Assembly: GCA_025174535.1 (NCBI GenBank)
Contig: JALBUN010000010.1
Span: 682,001 to 746,000 of the forward strand
Length of the DNA stretch: 64,000 bases
Source: Cantharellus purpuraceus
Lineage: Eukaryota > Basidiomycota > Agaricomycetes > Cantharellales > Hydnaceae
Direction: 5' to 3'
Shown here: piece by piece, positions 46,401-58,193 of the stretch
Layout: every line of letters starts with the position of its first letter
Position numbering within the stretch: the first letter of the stretch is position 1
The notes under the pieces: generated by a model
Told to the model about the DNA's origin: nothing
The model's database searches: none
What the model saw: only the letters and a program-made list of their open reading frames with translations
Position numbers and translations under genes: made by a program

Positions 46401-47704
46401 CAGGCTGTGTGTGCAGAGCAGGAATGTGCGTCGGGTGGCATTTGGAGAGGCCGAGGATGGTGGGGCGGATGCAGTCGCACCTCGGACGGTGCGGAGCCAC
46501 AGACGAAAAAATACAGTGTGCGGGAGATGCTGCGAAAAAGAAACCACACGGGGATCCGACGCAACATCGCGGGAAATAACTGGCGAATTAGCATGCATTC
46601 GCATCCCCTTCGGCGATGGACGGACGTGCCGTAGCCGCGGGCTTGGTGTGGGCTCTGAGATGTCGCCGGGCGCGGTATATAGGTTGATTGCCTGGTTTGA
46701 TCCGGGGGGAGGTGGGTGCCCCAGCGTCCACCAGGCAGCTGCGTCTAGTCTCACTTGCCGATCGCGTCGAATGGCCAGGTTTGTGTCAGAGTCCGAACAC
46801 CCGTTCCACAACGCATCAACCGTGGCATCTGGAGGCCCATGTCTCCGCGGCGCATCCAATCCTATTTTCTGATCCCCGAATCCCGCTCTTTTGTCTGCGC
46901 TGCCGCGCCAGGTGGTCGGACGGGTGGTGTGCCTAATCCGGCGTGTGGGCGCAGTGTGGTGTGCGCCCAGCGCATGCACGGGGGACAGGCGCGTTGTGGG
47001 AGCCGCGGGGCCCGGCCGGCTGGCGGACGTTGCTACAGTCGGACTCGGCCACACGTAGCGCAGACGATCGTGTTATGCATACTGTTATGATCGCGTATGG
47101 AGATATGCAGTTGTCTGCGTGTGCCGTCGGGGCGCCGCCGTCTGTGGGGCCCCACGAGACGGAGCAAGCCGGGTCGCAGGTGGGGACGGCGGACACGACC
47201 ATCGGCGGGTGCGACACCCCCCGCGAGCGCCACCCCCCGCCCGACATGTGCCGGTCGGCGCCAGCAAGACAGGCGGAGGGCGTGCCCGCGCGGGAGTGGC
47301 AGGTGCAGGGCCATGCGGTGCTGCACAGTGCCAGGCAGCGCTGGGCACGCAAGAGGCACGCAGAGGCACGCAGAGGCGCGTCCCGGGGCCGTTGATGCTA
47401 TTTAGGGGTAGATCGCTCCGGAGACGGCGTCCGAGACATTGGCGCCGGGAGGACGCCGGGGTGGAGCGCGGCCGGTGGCGGAGAGTGACGTGGGGCCGAG
47501 GGGAACACGTGCGGATGATGCGGATCAGCCACCCGGCGACTTAGCAGCGCCCAGGGTCGGGGCTGGGATAGTGTTTGGATAGTGTCTGCAGAATCCCGAG
47601 GGTCCGAGGGCGGGCCGCGTGGAGAGAACTCCGCTCCGGGAGCCGCTCATCTCCGCAATAAGAGGGGAGGAGGAGAGAGCAGGTTTCTTTCCGCTACCAC
47701 GACC
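40402..47704. other. Seven kilobases without a defensible gene
   Basis: Many short open frames on both strands, no splice-consistent series and no recognised motif. GC content rises from about 43 kb onward, which multiplies chance open frames (45967-46872 and 46194-47054 overlap on opposite strands). A GAGACG-type array lies at 40690-40725 inside a purine-rich run. The last 300 bp before 47705 are GC-rich and hold the septin-fusion promoter. Confidence 0.45.
40650..40800 (+). repeat. Purine-rich low-complexity run with GGAGAC repeats
   Basis: Almost pure A/G for about 150 bp, including five GGAGAC units in a row (about 40691-40720). Simple-sequence origin. Confidence 0.8.
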
Positions 47705-50700
47705 ATGGCCAGTCCCCAACCCACCCCCGTCAACGTCGGTCCTGGCCTCCCCACCCGCTTCCCCCAGCCCCCTCCCAATCCCCACACCGTCCCCGCCTAC
47801 TCCCTCATCGTCGCCGGCCCCCCCCACGCAGGCAAATCCGCCCTCCTCCGTCTCCTCCTCGACACCGCCCCCATCTCCCCCCACGCAACACACTCCCAGC
47901 TCGACAGCGTCGCCCGCTTCATCCGCGCCTCCGCCGAGCCCCGCTTCGCAGAGTGCCATCTCGAGCTCCTCTGGCACGGAGAGCGCGTCCTCCTCCGTCT
48001 CCTCGACACCCCCGGCCTCGACTTTGCCCCCGGCAGCGAGGACGACTGCGACCGCACCCTCCGCGACATCCTTTCCGTCGTCGAGGACCGCTACGTCGAG
48101 GGCGCCCGAGACGTGAGCCACCTGTCTCCACTCTCTGCCTCCACTCACTTGTCTCTAGGAGTCCACTGTGGGCGAGTCCCACATCCATCTCTGTCTCTAT
48201 GTCCTCGATCCTGCCCATATTGTCTCGCGGCCCCCCTCGTACCCCTATGGCCGCACCTCCTCTGCCTCCTCCCCTTCTTCCGACTATCCCCCCGTCCGTT
48301 CCTGTCCCACCCAGTCCCTCCCCAGTCTGCCCCACGCCGAAATCAGCGCCATCCGCAGGCTCTCTGGGCGCGTCAACGTCCTGCCCGTCCTCGGCCACTG
48401 CGACGCCATCAGCGTCGACCGGTGTGTGCCACTCCCCCCCCCTCCGTCCCACCCTGTCTGCTGACCATCCCCCACAGTCTCACAGAGATCAAACGTGCCG
48501 TCCGCCGCAACCTGGCAGATGCCGGTCTGGGCTTTGGCATTTTCGACGAGGAAGGCGAGGCTGGCGTTGCGCCCACCGCGCTGCCCTTTGCGCACCCGCG
48601 GATCTATGCCCACCCGCTCAGCTATCCCTCGTCCCGCACCCACCTCCACGCCGGTGCCGCTGCCGCCCATCTAGCCGAGGCTGTCAGCCCGCCGACACGT
48701 GGCTCGGCATCGCCGCAGTCGTCATCTCCGCCGTCGCAGCCGCCCGCCAAAACATTAGCTGATGCGCCCGCGGCACATGCACAGCCCCCACCTCACGCCT
48801 CCACACTCGCTCACACGTCAGCATCCGCACAGGCACAGACACACGTGCGTCCACACTCGCCGCCACACTCGCCCACGCCACCGGATCCTGTCTCTGCTAC
48901 CGAGACAGTGCCGTTGCTTCCCTATGCCCTGTTTGCCCCCGAGTGCTATGCGTCCTCGCGCAAGCTGAGCAAGCGCGATCTGATCGTCATATATGCAGCT
49001 GCGGCGGGCGATGCAGCCGCCGCCGGCGCAGACCGTGACGGCGAGGGCATGGATGTGGACGTGCGAGACAGCAAGGACCGGACTGCCAGATCCGAGGCGG
49101 AGGGGCGAGAGGTGGATCCCCGATTAGAGAACCTGAAAGGACGGTTCATACAGCGCTTTCGATGGGGCGTCCTCGACGTACTGGATCCGCGCCACTCTGA
49201 CTTTGCGGCACTCCGGCGTGCCGTCATGGGCTGGCGCAAGGTCCGTATCGAGATGCCATGGCATGTCTATTTTTACTGACGGCTTTCGGGGGGGGGACTA
49301 GGAACTCAAAACCTACACTAAAGACTATCTCTACGAAAAGTTTAAGGTGGACTCTCTCCTCGCCGCCCAGCGCGCAGGACCCGGCGTCGTGCCGGTCACC
49401 CAAGGTGCCGGTGGTGCCAGTGTGAACGTGCACCATCTCTCGCCGCGCATGCAGCTGCCCATGCCATCAGCGGGGCAGACATACGCTTCTGGACACGCGC
49501 AGACGTCGGCCCAGGGCTCGTCGAGCCTCCTCCCGCCCCCGCCGTACGTGCACCACCACACGCACGCACTGCCTCCTCCGCACGGCATGGGCAGCCACCA
49601 CGGGGGGCAGCACCTCACCCCGCCTATGGCGGCGCAGCACACCCCCCCGTCGCACGCCCACACGGCGGGGGCGCGCGCGCTGGCCTCCCCGCCGTCGTCG
49701 CATGCGCAGGGACACACGCTCTCTCCGCCCCCGCTGCCACATGCACTGTCGCATGGTGCGCACCAGGGGTCGCTGCCGCACCCGAGCCACGCGGGCGGGC
49801 GACACCCGCATCAGCACCAGCACCAGCACAACCAGCTTCCGCCGATTGTGCCGTCGCACCATCATCCTGGGAGCGTGCATGCGTTGTTGAATCATGGGCA
49901 GGGGGGGGGGAGAGAGGGGTACAAGCGGGAGCGGGAGGAAGAGGTGTTCAAGAGGGAGGAGGATGGGTATCAACATGAACGAGAGAGGGAGGAGGAGGGG
50001 GCGTATAAACGCGAACGTGAACGCAAGTGTGAGAGGGAGCGGGAGGCGCCTGCTGTGAGTGTGATGGCGGTGGAGAATGGGGTGAATGCCACCGTGCCGA
50101 TTCCGGCCCGACCAGCGGTGCCTGTAAGTGTGCCGTTGACAGTGAATGGGAGGAAGCGGAAGATTACGATGGCGTGCAATTTCTGCCGATGTGAGTGGAC
50201 CGGGTTGGTGTGGCTTTTTGTACCCCAGCTGACGCTGACTTTTGCAGCGCGCAAGCTGAAATGCGACGGTCTGCGCCCGGCGTGTGCGCAATGTGTGAAA
50301 CGCAGCAACATTTGTGATTATCAGCCACATCACCCGCCTCCGCCCCCGACGCATCCGCTGCCTGTGAAGCCTGCTCCCCCCTCGTCGACGGGGCCCGTCG
50401 CACCGCCGACATGGCGGTATAAGCAGCGGACGCCACATGTGCAACAAGCGCAGGCGCATGTGCATGTGGAGCGGGAACGGGAGCGGGAGCTGGAGAGAGA
50501 GAGGGAGCGCGAAAGGGAGCGCGAGAGGGAGAGGGAACGGGAGAGGGAGCGCGAGAGAGAGCGCGAGAGAGAGAGGGAGGATGTGGATGAGTTGGACGAC
50601 GATGGGGGCAGCAGTGAGGTGGAGGGGGAGGGGGATGCGGAAGGGGTTGTGACGGGTGTGTCGGGAGTGACGGGGGGGTTGGGTGTGAGGGGCGCGGGGG

Positions 50701-51903
50701 GGGGTGTGGGGTCGTATGGGAGGAAGCGTGTGAGTGTGGATATGCTGATTGCGGAGACGTTGGGGGAGGGGGCGGGAGTGAAGGGGCAGGGAGGAGGGGG
50801 GACGGTGCATAATGGGGAGCGGTATGCGTATAGCATCGCTTCGCCTGCCAGTGAGGCGAACATGGGCGGGGGACAGGGGCCGGGGGCGTGGTATGCGGAG
50901 ACGGAGGGTGCGGGAGTGGCGTCGGGGATGGGGGTGATTGATGTGGGGAGCGAGGGGGACAAGAAGAAGCGGTTGAACCGGCAGAGCGCCAACTATGGCA
51001 GCAAGGCGGTGGCATGTGTGCATTGTCGAGGTGAGTTGCTTATAGATTCAAAGTGTATATTGGTGTGCTGATGACTATTCTACAGCACGCAAAACCCGGT
51101 GCGACGCCGCCCGCCCTGCATGTGGCAACTGCTCGCGCCGTTCACTTATTTGCTCTTACATCCACACGCAGCCGTCGCAACCGCGCTCCAAGGGCAAAAA
51201 GGCGGCGGCGGCGAAAGAGGAAGCGGCCCGCAATGCCACGAAAACGAGTATCGACGGCGAAGGCACGCCATCCGTGACGACATCAGCCGCCATGTCGCCC
51301 TCGCGCCGCCACTCGCCGGGATCGGTGTCGCCACACTCGACGCACGACTCGACGCACGCCGACTGGCAGCACGCGCGGGGGGGCGGAGCTGTGCAGAGCA
51401 CGCCCAACACGCCGCAGCACGTGCACGCGCACGCGCACCACGGACACGCGGGGGGGTCGACGCCGCCGATCCGGGTGGACGACCGGCTGATTGAGGAGAG
51501 CGCGGAGCGGGAGCGGCCGTTGACGCGGAGTCCTGTGGGGCCGCCGATTGCGACGCTGCCGGCGGGGTCGCCGTCGTCGCCGTCGTCTCCCGCGTCCACG
51601 TCGCCGCATGGTGTGCGGCAGGATGCGCTGGCGTATGCGAATGGGAATGGGCATGGGGTGTATGTGAACGGGGGGGGGATGACGACGATGATGGGGGGCG
51701 GGGGGGGGGACGGCACGCGGTCGGGGTCGCTGTCGCGCTCGAACAGCGTGGGGCCTGCCGAGTCGCTGGCGGTGGTGCGCGGGGTGAAGCGCAAGTCGCC
51801 CGGGAGCGATGGGCAGGTGGAGCGCGCCCTTGCGCGCGAGGAGCAGCGGCCCGAGAAGAAGCACAAGTGGCAGGAGGCGGAGGCGGTGTCGACAGAGGCA
51901 TGA
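47705..51903 (+). CDS. Septin-like GTPase fused to a double Zn2Cys6 transcription factor
   Basis: Six exons (47705-48112, 48159-48421, 48478-49240, 49302-50190, 50248-51030, 51086-51903), all with GT...AG introns, sum to 3,924 nt, exactly 1,308 codons. The start ATG has a strong context (GACCATGGCC). Residues about 30-500 form a septin-type G domain: P-loop GPPHAGKSALL, DTPGLD, a degenerate G4 (LGHCD for AKAD) and RWGVLDVLDPRHSDFAALR, ending KDYLYEKFKVDSLLA. The same frame runs on through a His/Pro-rich linker and Arg/Glu repeats into Zn cluster 1 (CNFC...RKLKCDGLRPACAQC, about 770-800), a long Arg-Glu repeat (about 846-885), Gly-rich sequence, and Zn cluster 2 (CVHCRARKTRCDAARPACGNC, about 1028-1060). 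Each cluster is split by an intron at the same place (Cys-Arg/Arg-Lys). Two separate genes remain possible if an unseen stop isoform exists. Function is unknown. Confidence 0.75.
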
Positions 51904-53097
51904 TTTTTTTCCATGATTTTTTAGATTTTCATTATCATGTTTTGGATTTGTTATTATTGACTTGTAATGAGTATGTGCCATGCATCAATGGGTGACGTGT
52001 GACGTGTGACGGTTCCGGGACGGGGAGAGGGGAAGCCGGGGCATGTGGACGTGCTCGGATCGGGGGTGGTCGCGGAAGGATCCGCACGATAGTCGGGTTC
52101 GGATGATCCATCGCCAGACAGGCGTCTTCCGGCGCTGATAGATGGCGGCTGCCGCCAAATGGGGCGATTCTCGCGGTGCCGGAGCACACGGAGCACGCTG
52201 TGTCATCTCCGAAGGTGCGGCGCCCAGGCACGCCCCCGAGTTCGTCCAGGTGGGGGTGGGCCGTTCCCACAGCTGCGCGCCGCGGCTGTTGCGGCGCAGA
52301 AAGCAAGGTGGCTGGGACCTCCGCGGGCACCGTTGTCACTTGGCACTGCCGCGCTTGGCCCCCACTCCGCTTCTCAGAAGCAGCACAGGCCGTGACAGTC
52401 GGCGCTCCCCGACAGCGCGGGAGCACGGGATACCACCCCCTGTGGCATGGGAGGGAGCGGAGAAGCGACAGCTTCCCGGCTCCCCTGAGGGCTGTGTATC
52501 GGACCGCTGGCAGAAGCCCCCTCGCACACTCTCGTGACCATGGTGAGAATCAAAGGAGGGAACGGGCGCAGGTATCCCCCCCGCCAGCCGTGCCTCCTCC
52601 GGATCTAGTTTTCTGGTTCATGCCATGGAAAAATCCATCATCCGCGCCAAGGCTCCATGTCCGTGATATATCCATGACATCCGGTTCGCCACCTGGACCT
52701 CCGCCCTGGTTCCACCCCCCACCCCCTGGGGCATCTCGGCAGGCTCTCTGGCTATGCATCCATTTCCAATCAGAACCGGAGCTCCATCCAAACCCTGGTC
52801 CACCGTCCGTTCACGCGGTCTCCATCCTTCCCTCATGGGTGACAAATGATGATCGGGGTATATTAAACTCCTGACTACTTTCACAACCACCCCTCATGAA
52901 ACGAACGACAGACTGCGGGTGTGAGGTACGAAACATGGAATAGATACCGCGGCATGGTGGCCGAGGCTTTGCGCAAAAGTGGTCAAGGAATGTCACATGT
53001 GCATCGACAGACGGAAACGCTGATGGGAAAACAAAAATAAACACAAGAACAAACTTTGGGGGGGGTATGGCATTGAGTCTGGTTTTTGGTATGGCTT
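51904..53097. other. Intergenic between the two convergent septin-like genes
   Basis: Shared 3' region of two convergent genes. 52140-52870 is GC-rich and open by chance in several frames. No gene is supported. Confidence 0.5.
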
Positions 53098-55458
53098 TTA
53101 CAACCCCAGATCTGCGGAAAGAGGCCATGAAATGAGACGTAAACACGTAATCGTGGTTCATTACCTTGTAACATGCGCTGGCGGTCAGTATCACTTATGT
53201 TAGCGGTGGCACGCCTGGCAAGTAGTTTCTCCGTGCGGAAACGTTCATACAATACGTCCCTTGTCGTCGCCTTGAGCGACTATCGACCCCATGGTCAGAA
53301 CCAAGCCCACCAACCACCAAATCACGCACCCTCATATAGCTCCCTAGCACAGCAGCACGAAGAGCCGCAAAATCACAGTGCTGCGGGTCCAACACGTCCA
53401 CGGTGCCCCACCGGAACCGTCTCACAAACCTACCGCTCACACCGGGCGCCTGCACCCCGTGCCCATGCGCGTGCCCATTCCCGTTCCCGTTCCCATTCTT
53501 GCCGCCGCCCACCGTCGTCTTTTTCGTGTCCCGCTCGCGTTCAGGGGCAATGATGGCAAACGGCATCCGTGCCCGCAGCTCCGTCCTGGAGAACATGGCT
53601 CCGTACGACGACGACGACGGCGGCGGCGCGCCGGCGTCCCCACCTCTGGCGGACGCCACGGATGTCCTCCTGCTTGGAGATGCCAGGGACGCCTGATCTG
53701 GGCCGTGGCCGGTGGAAGGCGGAGACACGGGATACCCCGGCGACACCTCGACATCCGGCTCGTCGTATTCAGCCCCTACGGCCGTCTTGAGCGACTTGCG
53801 TGAGCGGGACCGTGTCAGGCCGCGCACGGTGCCCCTCAATTTGATCACCGGACGTGACTGACGCTCGTTGTCATGCTCAAGGTCATCATCGGCGGACTGC
53901 ACATCGCCACCTCCACCTGCATTTTCCTTCCCTGAACCCCTTCTCCCAACTTGGGCGCCAGCCTCGGCATCCCACACTGCAAACACACTGGCAACCACAT
54001 TGCCATGGTCGTCCTCTATCCCCACAGACTGCAGGTCGCGGCGCACAGCACGCTTGATGCGCTCGAGCCGCCCGTCCGTAAGCGTGTCTGCACGCGCCAC
54101 AATAGGGAGCACATTGACGCGCTTTGCCAGACGCGCGACCACCCGGATCTCTGCTGGGTCCATCCCTAGCCTGTTTGGTGACATGGTTGCCTTGGGTGCC
54201 AACGTGTGTCGTGACTGCGACAGAGGCGATGCCCCCGTGCCCTGTGCGTGTGGCTCAACTGAGTTACGAGGGGTCCGATCATCAGGAGAGATGGGCGTCA
54301 GCGGCGTCCGCACTGATGCCGCCGGTGCGGGTTCAGGCTCCCCATACTCATCATCAGCATCCGAGTCTTCCCCTTGAGGCTCAGCTCCCGCATCTTCATC
54401 CGATCCCGATTCGTACTCGGAAGGCTCAGGGAGATCGCTAGGCGACAGAGGGTGTGCAGGAAATGCCGCCGCAGCCAGCCTTGACCTGGCACGCCGGGCG
54501 GACGGGGTCATTATTGAATCGGGATCGATCAAGTATAAGCAACTGGAAATATATGAGCACCCTGGAAGAGTCCTGAATGACAGCGAAGAGGCATACAGAT
54601 GAACATGCTGATCGCCCTTGCTCGTTCTAACCACTTTGCTCTCTTCCCCCATAGTTTCTGCGAACTGCATATCGACATATCTGACCACACTAGACACAGC
54701 TCTATCAAGGGCAAACTCTTTACCCTCAGAAAAGTCCAGCCCCGGTGTATCAATGCACGTCAATGTAATACGGTCTTCCGGACCAGGTCGGTTCGCTGGA
54801 GGACCCTGGAGAATGTCCACACGGGCGGTATTGATGGTGGTTGTGGGCCGAGCAGACGAAGAGCGATATGTCGACAGAGAAGCTAGCTGTTCTTGTGTAT
54901 TTGTTGGGGAAATCGTAGACGTATCAAGTAAAAGACGGAGAAGAGAGGACTTTCCAGTTTGCTTGGCGCCGGCAACCTAAGACATACCAGTTGAATACAG
55001 GACGTGGCAAGAAGAAAATCGAGTTTTTTCACCATGACATTGAACGTGGGTGCATGTTTTGCCCTCCTTGTGGCCCTAGGATATGATCCCGCGCGGGCCC
55101 TCGACCCCAACCCATTGAACGATGATGGTGGCGGCACCCCAGTGCCAAACAATCCCGCGACGTTGTGTGACCGTGAATCGGAAGGTGTGCCAGGCGCACT
55201 GTCATTGGCTCTGAATGGTTTGTGGAATGGCACAGGCCCACGTGTTCCTTGGAACGATGTTTTGCTGGCGCCTTGGTACGTGCCATGCCCTTCACTTGCA
55301 GGTGGTTCGTCGCTTAACGCGTGAACGGCATTGATGTCAACAAGGTCCTCCGGCCACGGGATGCGTTGCTGAGCGAGTTCCGGGAGTGAGGGCGACACAC
55401 GAATAAAAACAGGCTCTGCAGAGGGCTTCTTCCTCTTTGACCCGAAACCGAGCACCAT
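53098..55458 (-). CDS. Septin-like GTPase
   Basis: The first exon (55458-55033) is a polar leader ending FNVM. An intron (55032-54977) leads into VAGAKQTGKSSLLRLLLDT (P-loop), then CIDTPGLDFSEGKE (G3), a second intron (about 54580-54535), CLYLIDPDSIM, a large acidic insert, VNVLPIVARADTLT (G4, near-canonical AKAD), IKRAVRRDL, and RFRWGTVDVLDPQHCDFAALR, the septin-unique region. The C terminus reads YERFRTEKLLARR and, after one more intron, ends QRMLQDLGL at 53098. Septins form membrane-associated filaments at septa and bud necks. This member is divergent, with long inserts and no C-terminal coiled coil. It is a paralog of the G domain in the convergent fusion gene. Length is about 680 residues. 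Confidence 0.85.
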
Positions 55459-56439
55459 GGGCGGTAAATAGTTGCCAGAAACGAGGTGGAAGCGAACAAG
55501 TTGAAAATATTTCCAGCGGAAACGGGTCGCAAACGCGGGACCCTACCGAGACGTCTACTCGGATGAGACTTTGGTATTCCTGACCAAGAGATTGGGAGTG
55601 TAGTGCACAAAGGGTCAAGAAGACAAACAAAAGCAAGCAGGCAGCAGAAGTGTGAACGAGGGCAAGTATTGTCTGGCCGAGCCCTTAGTCAGGGCACAAT
55701 GGCGGAGCTTAAAGGTGCTGGCCCACTCTCCCTCTTGCGGCAGCCTCGGCCAAGCCTCGTCAGCGCAGTTTTATAATCCGCCAGTCGCTTGTTCGTTCCC
55801 TTCCATTGATGTTGATTTCTAGCTACTGGAGGCTCTACTGTAGTCTCTTCTGACTCGCTTATAAGGATCGCCGTCATCTTCGACAACGCCGGGATGACGT
55901 CCACTGATCGCTCTTTGATGAATCAGTCTTGGGGCCATCTGGAGAGCCGGGTGTGTGTTAGATGGTGGGAAGCTGTTGGATTTCCTGCAGTGCGCGTGGG
56001 AGTCTGGTCCTGACATGGTAGTCGATCTACTTGTGATCCTTCCAAATCCAATCCAGGTCCATCTCACCGTTTGATTGATGCCTCGCCACATCTGTGCCCT
56101 ATCTGCTGTTTCTGTCCCTATGACTGTGTCGATCTTATCCATTGGTTGATCTCGCACGCTCTCTGCGCTGTCGATCGCATCCGGGACGGTTTTCGCTCAA
56201 GTTTTGCGCCAAGTTACTTTTTTGCAGATGCATTTGCTGTGACCCCAGTTTCGATTCGAGCATATACGGTCAGAAAATCTCACCATCTCAACTACCACTG
56301 TAGTGTGCTGTCCTGAAGATTAAACAAAATGAACGCTTAGTGGCTGTTATACGAGACGGATACAATTTGGAAGATGACCTCGAAGCTGTCTTCGGTACCG
56401 GCAACCAACGCGACCAACGTCAATGCACCACAAGCTAGC
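55459..56439. other. Intergenic, promoter side of the septin-like gene
   Basis: No gene seen. It separates the septin-like gene and the permease remnant, which point away from each other. Confidence 0.45.
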
Positions 56440-57155
56440 TGGACATCTAAGTACCGGTACACCCCGCTGCTCTAGCTGGAAAAGAGATATTCTGGCGCCA
56501 GAAGGTTCACACTGCTTGGTTCGAGACTTGGATCGTGTGCTTCCTGAAAACCGGACATTGGGGGATGGTCGATTCTGTTATTCATTGGATGAGCGAACGC
56601 GTCCAGGTTGGGTGGCAGGCGTGTGTTGGTTGGTGCAAGTCATACCAGCGCAGTGAATTTGTGCAGCGTTGCATCATGGAAGGTTTTTGGCTCCATTCTT
56701 GCTACTGACCCGCCGCGGAAGAACCCCTGCCTGGTTGGATACATGATTGCGTCCCCTCGCTGAATTTGAAGCACCCAGATGAATCTCAAACTAAGCTTTG
56801 CGACTGATGGTATAAAGGTTAGAAAGCTCTGTATGCCATGCATGCTTCCGACTGTGCCTCCCATTACTTCTGGATTGGCCAAAGGAATCACACCATCCCT
56901 TCATACTGGTGATACTACGTTTCTGTCAGTGACTCATTCACCTTCCTGTGGCCCAAACTCATCTCAAGGATATTATTTTGTGCGACTGCTTCACGAGAAG
57001 AGCTATATTCTTTACGCCGTTGTGCCTGTTTCCTGCGCAAGAAACCTATGTCGAGAAGTCGCTCTTGGCTGTGATCACTGCTTGACAAGTAATGGCGGAT
57101 GACAAGATATCAGGGGAGAAAGCTGCAGTGGATAAAGCGTAAGGGAAACGAGAGA
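56440..57155 (+). pseudogene. Internally deleted copy of the NCS1 permease gene
   Basis: The left part (56471-56610) parallels the first exon of the gene at 58194: GSHCLVRDLDRVLPENRTLG here against GSHWSNRDLDPVPPEKRSWR there. The right part (56820-57150) parallels its last exons: TVPPITSGLAKGITPSLHTG and LFPAQETYVEKS, with a matching AAVDKA-type ending. The entire middle, holding about nine helices, is missing and frames are broken. It is a tandem duplicate in the same orientation that lost its core. Confidence 0.8.
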
Positions 57156-58193
57156 GTATCTCATCCGGTGTGTAACATGGAATTCCTCCTTATAAACCCG
57201 ATACTGAGTATAGTTTTCGGGTATCGCTGGACGTGATGAGGAACAGAACTTGTTCAACGTACGACCATTGTGGCTCTTGAGAGGCTTGCATTTCTGAACG
57301 CCGCCCAAGGATCTGTTCTCCTTGTTCCCCCTGCATCTCACCTACATAAGATCAGACTCATCGATTACCCGGAAGCTCAGTGCTTGTGTTTATTCCAATA
57401 CCAAGAATTTCCCTTCTGTTCCTATTGATCAAACGTTAACCTAACTGGTACATATAATCTCCCCTGTCTATCTGCCCATCCAAGATCGCCACTACTAGTC
57501 TTTTTGACTAAAAGATGACTGTGAGCTCAGCTTTTCCGGTAGTGCTGATGGATTTTTGAGATTGATACTGGTTTCGCTGGAAAGAGACTCAATGTGCACA
57601 GCAGACGAGACGTGTATGCATGAGTGGATTGATATCGAACACTAGTACGCGTAGGCTGTCTCAAAAGATCGTGCGACTTTGAGTTACAGTTACGTATGTG
57701 GTAAGAGGAGTTCAAGGCTGTTCCTCGATACTACCATCGACACGAAATGTGCATCGCGAGCTGACTGTTCACGCGAGTGAAGACCAAACGCAACTAGACA
57801 GCAACAGGTGGCTAGTAATTTGTCACGGATTTACATTGGTCCTAACTGACTCTTTGTGAATTGATGTGCGTCTGCTGTCAGCACTTTCCATTCAACTGAT
57901 TGTATGGACCTGCATCTAAATTCAAAATCAGAGGCTTTCTCAATGCCTGGGAAAAGTTTATCCTGCTTACAGGCACCCGTTTACAGCAAAATGCACGTCT
58001 CGTATATGATATCTAGCCGCGCGTGCGATCCCCCACAGGGACATGCCGCGACCCGTGATGCTAATTTGGTTCCGCGGTTTTAGTAACAACACATTGAATT
58101 TCTTATCTGCCGAAACTCAATCGGTAATATGAATGCTGCTCCGGGTAAAGTGGCATTATGAATTTGGGTGGGCTTTCTTTGGTTTTAGCCACG
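57156..58193. other. Intergenic between the permease copies
   Basis: No gene or repeat recognised. It holds the upstream region of the intact permease gene. Confidence 0.45.

Noticed and set aside
46194..47054. 286-codon minus-strand frame and the overlapping 301-codon plus-strand frame at 45967-46872
   Set aside because: Both are open at once in GC-rich DNA, with no domain, no splice context and no support from composition.
49467..51023. 518-codon open frame on the minus strand
   Set aside because: It is the complement of the His/Pro- and Arg/Glu-rich exons of the fusion gene; low stop density comes from GC-rich repeats, with Pro/Arg/His-only composition and no motif.
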